DNA of 6,267 nucleotides from Pseudomonadota bacterium (GCA_023386765.1 JAEWJD010000098.1:1-6267); one strand, 5' to 3'; numbered from the stretch's first letter, positions 1-5,225 are shown. Notes: generated from the sequence alone by a model not told the origin. Numbers and translations are program-made.

Positions 1-139
1 CACGGTGGCCGAGGCGTTCATGCGCCCGCAACACCGCGCCATGCTGGCCGTCGAGAGCGACCCTGCCGCGCTGCTGGACCGCTTCGCAAGCTACCAGCCG
101 CCCACGGTGTCCAAGTGGATTGACCAGGCTGAACTGTGA
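1..139 (+). CDS. LOG family (TIGR00730) nucleotide phosphoribohydrolase, C-terminal fragment
   Basis: Only the last 45 codons are in the window (reading frame from base 2, TGA at 137-139). The fragment reads through a 'FMRPQHRAML' segment, then 'DPAALLDRF', and ends near 'SKWID'. This pattern of an Arg-His pair, an 'ALLD' helix and a terminal Lys-Trp matches the C-terminus of short LOG/lysine-decarboxylase-like proteins. Family members hydrolyse nucleoside 5'-monophosphates to free base and ribose 5-phosphate in the cytoplasm. In plants and some bacteria this activates cytokinins; in most bacteria it is probably nucleotide salvage or housekeeping. The catalytic PGGxGTxxE motif lies upstream of the window, so activity cannot be judged here. 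The stop codon overlaps the GTG start of the next gene, which implies co-transcription and translational coupling. The family call rests on a short tail and is moderately sure. Confidence 0.72.
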   Translation, partial: TVAEAFMRPQHRAMLAVESDPAALLDRFASYQPPTVSKWIDQAEL

Positions 140-783
140 ACCCGACGCCCACCCCCCGCTACAGCCTGGCCGCTTTCGATTTCGACGGCACGCTGGCCGA
201 TTCGCTGCCCTGGCTGCGCTCGGTGCTGACAGAGGCCGCCGGCAAGTTCGGTTTTCGCGCCCCCGACGCCGAAGAAGTCGAGCAATTGCGCGGCCATGAC
301 GTCCTGCACATCCTCAAGCAGCTCGACATTTCCTTGTGGAAGGCCCCCGCCCTGCTGGCCTATATGCGCCAGGCGCAGGCCGCCGGCGGCATCGGGCTGT
401 TCGACGGCATCGGCCACGCCCTGCAGACACTGCACCGCGGCGGCCTGCGCCTGGCCGTGCTCAGCTCCAACGCCGAAGCCAATGTGCGCGCCGCGCTCGG
501 CCCCGCCCTGACGCCCTTGATCAGCGACTTCGCCTGCGGCACGGACATCTTCGGCAAGGCCGCCAAGATGACCCACCTGCTGCGCCACAGCGGGCTGCCC
601 CCGCAGCAAGCCATCCTGATCGGCGACGAACTGCGCGACATCGACGCCGCGCGCGAGGCCGGCGTGGCCAGCGGCGCGGTCGCCTGGGGTTACAACCGCG
701 CCGACGCGCTGGCGGCCCGGCATCCCGATATGCTGTTCAGTCAGGTCAGCGACCTGGCTTCGTCCCTGCTCGCTCCCGCCTGA
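136..783 (+). CDS. HAD-superfamily phosphatase, phosphoglycolate phosphatase-like
   Basis: This is a 215-residue cytoplasmic HAD hydrolase with all four core motifs visible. Motif I is DFDGTLADS (nucleophile Asp15, acid/base Asp17). Motif II is the SSN at 110-112. The motif III lysine is K141 or K144. Motif IV is GDELRDID (Asp164 and Asp168, Mg2+ ligands), followed by the usual AAREAG. Residues of about 22-90 form a helical C1-type cap, as in Gph/PGMB-like phosphatases. Family knowledge predicts hydrolysis of a small phosphorylated metabolite; the substrate cannot be read from sequence. The start is fixed as GTG: an in-frame TGA lies at 130-132 and no other start codon precedes motif I. The GTG overlaps the LOG stop (GTGA), so translation probably depends on the ribosome finishing LOG. 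An AGG at 126-128 may serve as a weak Shine-Dalgarno. The DNA here is as GC-rich as the flanks, with no sign of transfer. Confidence 0.9.
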   Translation: MNPTPTPRYSLAAFDFDGTLADSLPWLRSVLTEAAGKFGFRAPDAEEVEQLRGHDVLHILKQLDISLWKAPALLAYMRQAQAAGGIGLFDGIGHALQTLHRGGLRLAVLSSNAEANVRAALGPALTPLISDFACGTDIFGKAAKMTHLLRHSGLPPQQAILIGDELRDIDAAREAGVASGAVAWGYNRADALAARHPDMLFSQVSDLASSLLAPA

Positions 784-798
784 CCTCAGGAACCCGCC

Positions 799-1425
799 AT
801 GACGCCCGATCCCCGCTACCGCATCACCGATGTCCAGGCCCTGGCCGAGCGCTATGGCGAGCCCGGCCAGGCCTCGCTCTCCAAAGAGCTCGACTATCTC
901 CATCCGCACTACCAGGCCTTCATCCAGGCCGCGCCGTTCGCGGTGCTGGCCACCAGCAGCGCCGAAGGGCTGGATGCCTCGCCGCGCGGCGACCCCGCCG
1001 GCTTCGTGGCGGTGCACGACGCGCACACCCTGATGCTGCCGGACCGGCGCGGCAACAACCGCATCGACAGCCTGCGCAATGTGCTGGAGGATCCCCGCGT
1101 GGCGCTCCTGTTCCTGATTCCGGGGGTGGGCGAGACGCTGCGCGTGAATGGCCGCGCCACCATCAGCGTGGACCCGCAACTGCTGGAACACTACGCCATG
1201 GATGGCAAACCGGCACGCTCGGTCATGGTGGTGGCGGTGGAAAAGGTGTATTTCCAGTGTTCGCGCGCGGTGGTGCGCGCACGGCTCTGGGAGGCCGACA
1301 GCCAGATCCCCCGCTCGGCCCTGCCCAGCACGGGCCGCATGCTGGGCGATTTCAGTGCCGGCGAAATCGACGGCACCACCTACGACCGCGAACTGCCCGA
1401 GCGCCTGGGCAAGACGCTGTACTGA
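799..1425 (+). CDS. PPOX-class FMN-dependent flavoprotein, DR_2398 type (TIGR04025-like)
   Basis: This 208-residue protein has the pyridoxamine-5'-phosphate-oxidase-like split-barrel fold. Recognisable pieces are 'DASPRGD' (59-65), 'PDRRGNNRIDSL' (81-92), 'ETLRVNGRA' (112-120) and 'FQCSRA' (152-157). In this family they line the FMN site and the dimer interface. The pattern and length match the DR_2398 group of PPOX-class probable FMN enzymes, whose reaction is not established; it is not the vitamin B6 enzyme PdxH. A clear AGGAA ribosome site at 788-792 sits 6 nt before the ATG, so this gene can be translated independently, although it follows the HAD gene by only 15 bp and is probably co-transcribed with it. 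No signal peptide or membrane segment is visible, so a cytoplasmic location is expected. The gene ends 12 bp from the facing stop codon of fmt. Family assignment is firm; substrate and role are unknown. Confidence 0.9.
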   Translation: MTPDPRYRITDVQALAERYGEPGQASLSKELDYLHPHYQAFIQAAPFAVLATSSAEGLDASPRGDPAGFVAVHDAHTLMLPDRRGNNRIDSLRNVLEDPRVALLFLIPGVGETLRVNGRATISVDPQLLEHYAMDGKPARSVMVVAVEKVYFQCSRAVVRARLWEADSQIPRSALPSTGRMLGDFSAGEIDGTTYDRELPERLGKTLY

Positions 1426-1441
1426 GGCCAGGCTGCCTCAG
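1422..1441. terminator. Palindrome spanning the facing stop codons of the PPOX gene and fmt
   Basis: A perfect 7-bp inverted repeat, CTGAGGC (1422-1428) and GCCTCAG (1435-1441), encloses the 6-nt loop CAGGCT. The TGA of the PPOX gene (1423-1425) and the TGA of fmt (1438-1440, read on the other strand) each lie inside one arm. The position between convergent genes suggests a shared transcription end. There is no T-run on either side, so this is not a textbook intrinsic terminator, and the stem is short. It may only slow polymerase or protect 3' ends. Confidence 0.35.
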
Positions 1442-2376
1442 GGCTGCCAGCCGCGCACGAACACCTCGACCGGCTGGCGCTTGCCGCCTGCCTTCTGCAG
1501 CTCCAGCAGGCGCAGCACGCCCTGGCCCACCGCGATGTCGACCCCTTGCGCATCGGCGCGCAACACCGTGCCCGGCGCCGCGCCACTGGTTTGCTCAAGC
1601 GCCTGCGCCCGCCAGACCTTGACCGGCTCGGCCAGGCCGGGCAGATGCACACTGGCCCCCGGTACCGGATTGAACGCGCGGATGCGCCGCTCAAGCACGG
1701 CCGCGCTTTCCTGCAGCGCCAGCAGCCCCTCGGCCTTTTCCAGCTTGGCAGCGTAGGTGACGCCGTCGGCAGGCTGCTTGCGCGCCACCAGCCCGGGGCC
1801 TGCCAGGGCATCCAGCGCCTCGACGATGGCGCGCGCGCCCACCTCGGCCAGCGCATCATGCAGCATGGCGGCATTGGTGTCGGCACCAATGGGGACTTCG
1901 CGCTCCAGCAACATGTCGCCGGTGTCCAGCCCCTCATCCATCTGCATGATGGTGACGCCGGTGCGCGCATCGCCGGCCTCGATGGCGCGCTGGATGGGCG
2001 CGGCGCCGCGCCAGCGCGGCAGCAGGCTGGCGTGGATGTTCAGGCACCCCAGGCGCGGCAGTTCAAGCGTCCAGCGCGGCAGGATCAGGCCATAGGCGGC
2101 CACCACCATCACGTCCGGCGCAGCCGCCAGCAACTGTTCGCGCGCCAGGCTGGCTTCCTCGGGATAGCGCCCGTCAAGGCGCAGGCTGCGCGGCTGGGCG
2201 ACCGTCAGGCCGGCCTCCAGGGCGGCGGCCTTGACCGGGCTGGGCGTGAGTTTCAGGCCCCGCCCGGCCGGGCGGTCAGGCTGCGTCAACACCAGCGCGA
2301 TCTCGTGGCCGGCCTGGATCAGGGCCTGCAGGGCGTGGCGGGCGAACTCGGGCGTACCGGCGAAGACTAGGCGCAT
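1438..2376 (-). CDS. fmt: Methionyl-tRNA formyltransferase
   Basis: Fmt transfers the formyl group of 10-formyltetrahydrofolate to the amino group of Met-tRNA(fMet), making the initiator tRNA used in bacterial translation. The 312-residue protein begins MRLVFAGTPEF, the classic Fmt N-terminus. The catalytic triad is present as Asn113 and His115 (in 'LNIHASLLP') and Asp151 (in 'MDEGLDTGD'). These match Asn108, His110 and Asp146 of the E. coli enzyme, shifted by a small insertion near residues 64-77. SLLPRWRGAAP (117-127) is the folate/formyl-transfer loop. The C-terminal domain from about residue 210 (from 'YAAKLEKAEG') is the tRNA-binding OB-like domain. The ATG at 2376-2374 is chosen because it gives the conserved N-terminus and has GGAAG (2388-2384) 7 nt upstream; the open frame extends further but is not Fmt-like. 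It lies downstream of def in the usual def-fmt order. rsmB, a common third member of the cluster, is absent. Confidence 0.98.
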   Translation of the reverse strand: MRLVFAGTPEFARHALQALIQAGHEIALVLTQPDRPAGRGLKLTPSPVKAAALEAGLTVAQPRSLRLDGRYPEEASLAREQLLAAAPDVMVVAAYGLILPRWTLELPRLGCLNIHASLLPRWRGAAPIQRAIEAGDARTGVTIMQMDEGLDTGDMLLEREVPIGADTNAAMLHDALAEVGARAIVEALDALAGPGLVARKQPADGVTYAAKLEKAEGLLALQESAAVLERRIRAFNPVPGASVHLPGLAEPVKVWRAQALEQTSGAAPGTVLRADAQGVDIAVGQGVLRLLELQKAGGKRQPVEVFVRGWQP

Positions 2377-2399
2377 CGGGAATCTTCCAGAAAAGAGGC

Positions 2400-2418
2400 C
2401 GCCCGCGGCAAGCGGGCG
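2400..2418 (-). terminator. GC-rich hairpin in the fmt leader, possible attenuator
   Basis: Reading toward fmt, CGCCCGC pairs with GCGGGCG around a 5-nt loop (7 perfect bp). Four nucleotides later comes the T-rich stretch TCTTTTCT, just before the fmt ribosome site at 2388-2384. It could terminate, attenuate or simply shield the leader. Its arms are nearly interchangeable with those of the larger hairpin at 2467-2488. The call is tentative because the T-stretch is offset from the stem. Confidence 0.35.
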
Positions 2419-2431
2419 TACAAAGGGCTGA

Positions 2432-2459
2432 ATGCTATTGTGAAACTGCCGCCCGCCAA
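2432..2459 (-). promoter_or_regulatory. fmt: Possible sigma-70 promoter for fmt
   Basis: On the - strand TTGGCG (2459-2454) and TAGCAT (2437-2432) are separated by 16 nt. Each matches the sigma-70 consensus at four of six positions. This would start fmt transcription downstream of the def terminator-like hairpin and give a leader of roughly 50 nt. Matches of this quality occur by chance, so confidence is low. Confidence 0.25.
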
Positions 2460-2466
2460 AGACAAA

Positions 2467-2488
2467 GCCCGCCGCAAGAACGGCGGGC
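2467..2488 (-). terminator. Intrinsic terminator-like hairpin after def
   Basis: Reading in the def direction, GCCCGCCG and CGGCGGGC form a perfect 8-bp stem around a 6-nt loop, immediately followed by TTTGTCTTT. It begins 21 nt after the def stop codon, the normal place for an intrinsic terminator. If it is efficient, fmt needs its own promoter; if partial, it sets the def:fmt ratio. This is the best T-tailed hairpin between def and fmt. Confidence 0.62.
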
Positions 2489-2509
2489 CGCTGGCACGGG
2501 CGCGGCGTG

Positions 2510-3022
2510 TCAGGCGCGCTGGGCTTCGCGTTCGGCTTTCTTGAGGCGGGTCTTGATGCGGTCCTGCTTGAGCATGGACAGGTACTCGACGAACACCTTG
2601 CCATCCAGGTGGTCGATCTCGTGCTGCACGCACACGGCCAACAGGCCGTCAGCTTCGAACTCGTAGGGCTGGCCCTGGGCATCGAGCGCCTTGCAGCGGA
2701 TGCTGGCCGCGCGCTTGACCTCGTCGTAGATGCCCGGCACCGACAGACAGCCTTCTTCGTAGACTTTCTGGTCTTCGCTGCGCCAGATGATTTCCGGGTT
2801 GATCAGCACACGCAGTTCGTTGCCCTCTTCGGAGACATCGATGACGATGACACGCTCGTGCACATCGACCTGGGTGGCGGCCAGCCCCACCCCCGGCGCG
2901 TCGTACATGGTTGCGGCCATGTCCTGGACGAGCTGGCGGATGCGGTCATCCACGATCTGTACCGGCTTGGCCACTTTGTGCAGACGGGGATCGGGATAGC
3001 GGAGGATGGGAAGCAAGGCCAT
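2510..3022 (-). CDS. def: Peptide deformylase
   Basis: Def removes the N-formyl group from nascent proteins at the ribosome exit, releasing formate; it is a Fe2+ (or Zn2+/Ni2+) metalloprotease-fold enzyme. The 170-residue protein shows the three diagnostic motifs in order: GVGLAATQ (44-51), EGCLS (90-94, metal ligand Cys92) and HEIDH (134-138, ligands His134 and His138, catalytic Glu135). The length equals that of typical type I enzymes of Gram-negative bacteria. The start at 3022-3020 gives the standard N-terminus ('MALLPILRYPDPRL'). No Shine-Dalgarno is visible in the 20 nt upstream; translation may rely on the A/T-rich, weakly structured leader. The C-terminal tail from about 152 is Lys/Arg-rich, as is common for ribosome-binding helices in this family. 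It is 105 bp downstream of kynU on the same strand, with a candidate promoter of its own in that gap. Confidence 0.98.
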   Translation of the reverse strand: MALLPILRYPDPRLHKVAKPVQIVDDRIRQLVQDMAATMYDAPGVGLAATQVDVHERVIVIDVSEEGNELRVLINPEIIWRSEDQKVYEEGCLSVPGIYDEVKRAASIRCKALDAQGQPYEFEADGLLAVCVQHEIDHLDGKVFVEYLSMLKQDRIKTRLKKAEREAQRA

Positions 3023-3044
3023 GAAAAGTCGGTTTTACGGAACA

Positions 3045-3073
3045 ATAAGACGTTGATTGATATGTTAGTTCAA
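3045..3073 (-). promoter_or_regulatory. def: Candidate sigma-70 promoter for def
   Basis: On the - strand TTGAAC (3073-3068) and TCTTAT (3050-3045) are exactly 17 nt apart, each with four of six consensus matches, in the locally AT-rich gap between kynU and def. The predicted transcript would start near 3038, leaving only about 16 nt before the def ATG, which fits the lack of a Shine-Dalgarno. No strong terminator is seen after kynU in 3023-3127, so read-through from kynU is also possible. Confidence 0.4.
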
Positions 3074-3127
3074 CCAGATCGAGATTTCTAATCGTTTTCC
3101 GCTAAAGCGCCCATAGAGCCTTTCGTT

Positions 3128-4378
3128 TCAGGTGACCTGCGCGCGCGCCAGGAACGCCGGACGATCCCACGCCCGGGTGTCCAGCACGTCACGCAGAATC
3201 TCGACCGCATCCCAGACGTCGGCATAGCCGAGATACAGCGGCGTGAGGCCAAAGCGCAGCACTTCCGGCTCGCGATAGTCGCCGATCAGCCCACGCGCAA
3301 TCAGGGCTTGCATGACGGCGTAGCCCTGCGGGTGACGCAGGCTCACGTGGCTGCCGCGCGCGGCATGATCCTCGGGCGTGATGAGCGTGAGCGGATGCGC
3401 CGCGCAGCGCGTGCGCACCAGCTCGATGAACAGGTCGCTCATGGCCAGCGACTTGCGCCGCACCTCGGCCATGTCGGCCTGCAACGCCACGTCCAGGCCG
3501 CACTCGACCATGGCCAGCGAAGTAATCGGCTGGGTGCCGCACAGGTAGCGGCGGATGCCCTGCGCCGGCGCATAGCGGTCCGACATGGCGAACGGCTGCG
3601 CGTGGCTCCACCAGCCCGACAAGGGCTGCCAGAAGGCGTTCTGGTGCTGCCCGGCCACCCACAGGAAGGCCGGCGACCCCGGCCCGCCATTGAGATACTT
3701 GTAGGTGCAGCCGACAGCGAAGTCGGCCCCATCGGCCTGCAGGGCCAGCGGCACTGCGCCGGCGGCATGGGCCAGGTCCCAGATGGCGAGCGCGCCTTGC
3801 GCATGCGCCAGGGCCGACACGGCGGCCATGTCGTACATGGCACCGCTGCGATAGTTGACGTGCGACAGCAGCAGCACCGCCACCTCATCGTCCAGCGCAT
3901 CCTCGAGCGACAGGGTGTCATCGACCAGCCGCAGGCTGTAACCCTGTTTCAGAAAGTCGATCATGCCTTCGATCATGTACAGATCGGTGGGAAAGTTGTC
4001 GCGCTCGGAAACGATCACGCGGCGCCCGGGTGCCTGGCTGTCCTGGATGCGCAGGGCGGCAGCCAGCACCTTGAAGAGATTCAGCGAGGTGCTATCGGTA
4101 ACCACCACATCGTCGCCCGGCACGCCCAACAGGGGCGCCAGCTTGGCACCCAGGCGTGCCGGCAGGTCGAACCAGCCGGCCGTGTTCCAACTGCGGATCA
4201 AGCCCTGACCCCATTCCTGGCTGACGACCTCCTGGGCACGCGCCAGCGCGGCCACGGGCTGCGCCCCTAACGAATTGCCGTCCAGGTAGAGCACGTCCTG
4301 CGGCAGCACGAACTGCGTCTTCAAGTGGGCCAGCGGGTCCAGGCGATCGGCGGCCAGGCAGTCGTCACGGGTTTTCAT
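3128..4378 (-). CDS. kynU: Kynureninase
   Basis: KynU is a PLP-dependent enzyme that splits L-kynurenine into anthranilate and L-alanine, a step of the aerobic tryptophan catabolic route. The 416-residue protein is full length for the bacterial enzyme. Visible landmarks are LDGNSLG (32-38) near the N-terminus, TDSTSLN (94-100) in the cofactor phosphate region, NFPTD (128-132), and DLAHAAGAVP (201-210) with the Asp that contacts the pyridine ring. CTYKYLNGGPG (224-234) places Lys227 as the Schiff-base lysine next to Tyr226, the same numbering as the Pseudomonas fluorescens enzyme. The ATG at 4378-4376 is chosen over in-frame ATGs further upstream because it gives the family N-terminus ('MKTRDDCLAADRLDPL') and leaves the regulatory gap free; a GGACGGA at 4389-4383 is a modest ribosome site. 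It diverges from the Lrp-type regulator. kynA and kynB are not adjacent, so the rest of the pathway must be encoded elsewhere if present. Confidence 0.97.
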   Translation of the reverse strand: MKTRDDCLAADRLDPLAHLKTQFVLPQDVLYLDGNSLGAQPVAALARAQEVVSQEWGQGLIRSWNTAGWFDLPARLGAKLAPLLGVPGDDVVVTDSTSLNLFKVLAAALRIQDSQAPGRRVIVSERDNFPTDLYMIEGMIDFLKQGYSLRLVDDTLSLEDALDDEVAVLLLSHVNYRSGAMYDMAAVSALAHAQGALAIWDLAHAAGAVPLALQADGADFAVGCTYKYLNGGPGSPAFLWVAGQHQNAFWQPLSGWWSHAQPFAMSDRYAPAQGIRRYLCGTQPITSLAMVECGLDVALQADMAEVRRKSLAMSDLFIELVRTRCAAHPLTLITPEDHAARGSHVSLRHPQGYAVMQALIARGLIGDYREPEVLRFGLTPLYLGYADVWDAVEILRDVLDTRAWDRPAFLARAQVT

Positions 4379-4398
4379 GGGTTCCGTCCAAGCAAAAA

Positions 4399-4500
4399 AG
4401 TATCGGACTATGCTAGCAGCGCGGTCTCCTCGCTGCATTGCAAATTCTCCATGACAAGCCGGGAGATTTGCATGAAGATGCGGATACAAAAGCCGATACT
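4399..4500. promoter_or_regulatory. Divergent kynU-kynR control region with nested inverted repeats
   Basis: The 139-bp gap holds three dyads. The outer pair is AGTATCGG (4399-4406) and CCGATACT (4493-4500), lying 20 nt and 17 nt before the kynU and kynR start codons, so both genes carry CCGATACT at almost the same place in their own direction. The inner pair is TGCAAAT(T)CTCC (4439-4450) and GGAGATTTGCA (4462-4472), 11 bp per arm with one extra T. A third pair, GCAGCG (4416-4421) and CGCTGC (4431-4436), is on the kynU side. Lrp/AsnC regulators bind degenerate palindromes in multiple copies and typically control a divergent target and themselves, so these are candidate KynR sites. No convincing -35/-10 pair was found for either gene, which would fit activator-dependent promoters. 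Confidence 0.45.
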
Positions 4501-4517
4501 GAAGGAATCTGCGAAAA

Positions 4518-4979
4518 ATGACGCTGGATGCGATTGACTGCCGAATCCTTGCCCTCTTACAGAAAGAGGGCCGCATCAGTAACCAGCACCTGGCCGACCA
4601 GGTGGCACTGTCTCCATCGGCCTGCCTGCGGCGCCTGCGCGCGCTGGAAGACAGCGGCGTGATCCTCGGCTACCAGGCCATTGTGGATCCGGCTTTGCTG
4701 GGACAACGTTTCGAAGCCATCGTGCAGGTATCGCTGGATCAGACCCAGCCCGGCTGGCATGAGTCCTTCATGGCGCAACTGCAGGCCTGGCCCGAGGTCC
4801 ACGAGGCCAGCATCGTGACCGGCGCGAGCAACTACGTCCTGCAGATCAAGACTGCCGACCTGGAGGCCTTCTCGAATTTCGTGGTGGACAAGCTCAACCA
4901 GACGCCCGGGGTGCGCGACATCTGCTCGCACATCGTGATGCGCAAGGTCAAAAGCCCGCTGCGCCCGGCACGCGCATGA
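4518..4979 (+). CDS. kynR: Lrp/AsnC-family transcriptional regulator, probable KynR
   Basis: This is a 153-residue regulator of standard Lrp/AsnC size. The N-terminal helix-turn-helix spans about residues 4-50, from 'LDAIDCRILALLQKEGR' through 'LADQVALSPSACLRRL', the hallmark Lrp recognition-helix pattern. The C-terminal RAM ligand-binding/oligomerisation domain spans about 65-143 and includes the conserved 'VTGASNYVLQI' strand (100-110). The ATG at 4518 has AAGGA at 4502-4506, 11 nt upstream. It is divergent from kynU with shared dyads in the gap; an Lrp-family protein beside kyn genes is KynR in pseudomonads, where it activates the kynurenine pathway in response to a pathway intermediate. 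The same job here, and autoregulation, are inferences from position and family. The last codons and stop form part of a strong hairpin with the facing ybdD gene's downstream region. Confidence 0.88.
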   Translation: MTLDAIDCRILALLQKEGRISNQHLADQVALSPSACLRRLRALEDSGVILGYQAIVDPALLGQRFEAIVQVSLDQTQPGWHESFMAQLQAWPEVHEASIVTGASNYVLQIKTADLEAFSNFVVDKLNQTPGVRDICSHIVMRKVKSPLRPARA

Positions 4980-4994
4980 CGTGCCGGGCGCAGC
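4958..4994 (-). terminator. 15-bp hairpin terminator between kynR and ybdD
   Basis: GCTGCGCCCGGCACG (4958-4972) and CGTGCCGGGCGCAGC (4980-4994) are perfectly complementary over 15 bp with a 7-nt loop (4973-4979) that contains the kynR stop codon. Read in the cstA-ybdD direction, the stem starts 4 nt after the ybdD stop and is followed by GGGCTTTT, so it should act as an intrinsic terminator for that operon. In the kynR direction there is no T-run, so for kynR it may be a 3' stabilising stem or a weak terminator. A shorter competing stem, CCGGGC/GCCCGG (4984-4998), shares one arm. Confidence 0.62.
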
Positions 4995-4998
4995 CCGG

Positions 4999-5211
4999 TC
5001 AGCAGCAGGCGATGCGCTTGCCGCCGCCGTAACGGGCGTCCTGCCGCTCCCGGAAGAAAGCCTCGTAACTCATGGGTTCCTGGTCCGGGTGCGTGCGGCG
5101 CATATGGTCGACGTAGTTCTGGTAGTCAGGTACGCCGACCATCAACCTGAGCGTCTGGCCCAGGTAGCGGCCCGCCGTACCGGCCGCCTGTCCCAAATTG
5201 TTGAACAACAT
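4999..5211 (-). CDS. ybdD: YbdD/YjiX family small protein (PF04328, DUF466)
   Basis: This 70-residue protein is of the family that accompanies CstA/BtsT transporters; E. coli has YbdD beside CstA and YjiX beside BtsT. Visible family features are the 'GVPDYQNYVDHMRRTHP' core (26-42), 'MSYEAFFRERQDARYGGG' (47-64) and the C-terminal Cys-Cys (69-70) directly before TGA. It has no signal peptide or membrane span, so it is probably cytosolic or bound to the transporter's inner face. In E. coli the pair has been linked to pyruvate uptake; the biochemical role of the small protein is unclear. It starts 14 bp after the cstA stop codon with a near-perfect ribosome site, so the two are almost certainly one transcript. 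The longer reading frame on the opposite strand at this place is not a gene. Confidence 0.95.
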   Translation of the reverse strand: MLFNNLGQAAGTAGRYLGQTLRLMVGVPDYQNYVDHMRRTHPDQEPMSYEAFFRERQDARYGGGKRIACC

Positions 5212-5216
5212 ACGCG

Positions 5217-5223
5217 CCTCCTT
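5217..5223 (-). promoter_or_regulatory. Strong ribosome binding site of ybdD
   Basis: AAGGAGG on the - strand lies 5 nt before the ybdD ATG and begins 2 nt past the cstA stop codon. It fixes the start of this small gene and suggests strong reinitiation by ribosomes finishing cstA. Confidence 0.8.
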
Positions 5224-5225
5224 GT

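Noticed and set aside
91..1191. Long open frame of 366 codons on the - strand opposite the HAD and PPOX genes
   Set aside because: It is antisense to two well-recognised protein families, its translation is rich in Gly, Ala, Gln and Arg without recognisable motifs, and such frames are expected opposite GC-rich coding DNA.
336..1622. 428-codon open frame on the + strand running across HAD, PPOX and the end of fmt
   Set aside because: It is a frame-shifted shadow with a low-complexity Arg/Ala/Pro/Gly composition crossing three real genes in two orientations.
1546..2370. 274-codon open frame on the + strand opposite fmt
   Set aside because: Antisense to fmt, whose catalytic residues are intact; no family motif in the shadow translation.
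2507..3091. 194-codon open frame on the + strand covering def and its upstream gap
   Set aside because: Antisense to def; the His- and Val-rich translation simply mirrors def codons, and no ribosome site supports it.
3100..3127. Possible terminator after kynU
   Set aside because: The only dyad (CGCTAAAGCG) would need a loop of about two bases and has no T-run in the right place, so no terminator is called.
3308..4270. 320-codon open frame on the + strand opposite kynU
   Set aside because: Antisense shadow of a full-length kynureninase with typical shadow composition.
4379..4576. N-terminal extension of kynU through the kynR gap (482-residue version)
   Set aside because: The extra 66 residues are not kynureninase-like, would cover the divergent control region, and would overlap the kynR helix-turn-helix coding sequence.
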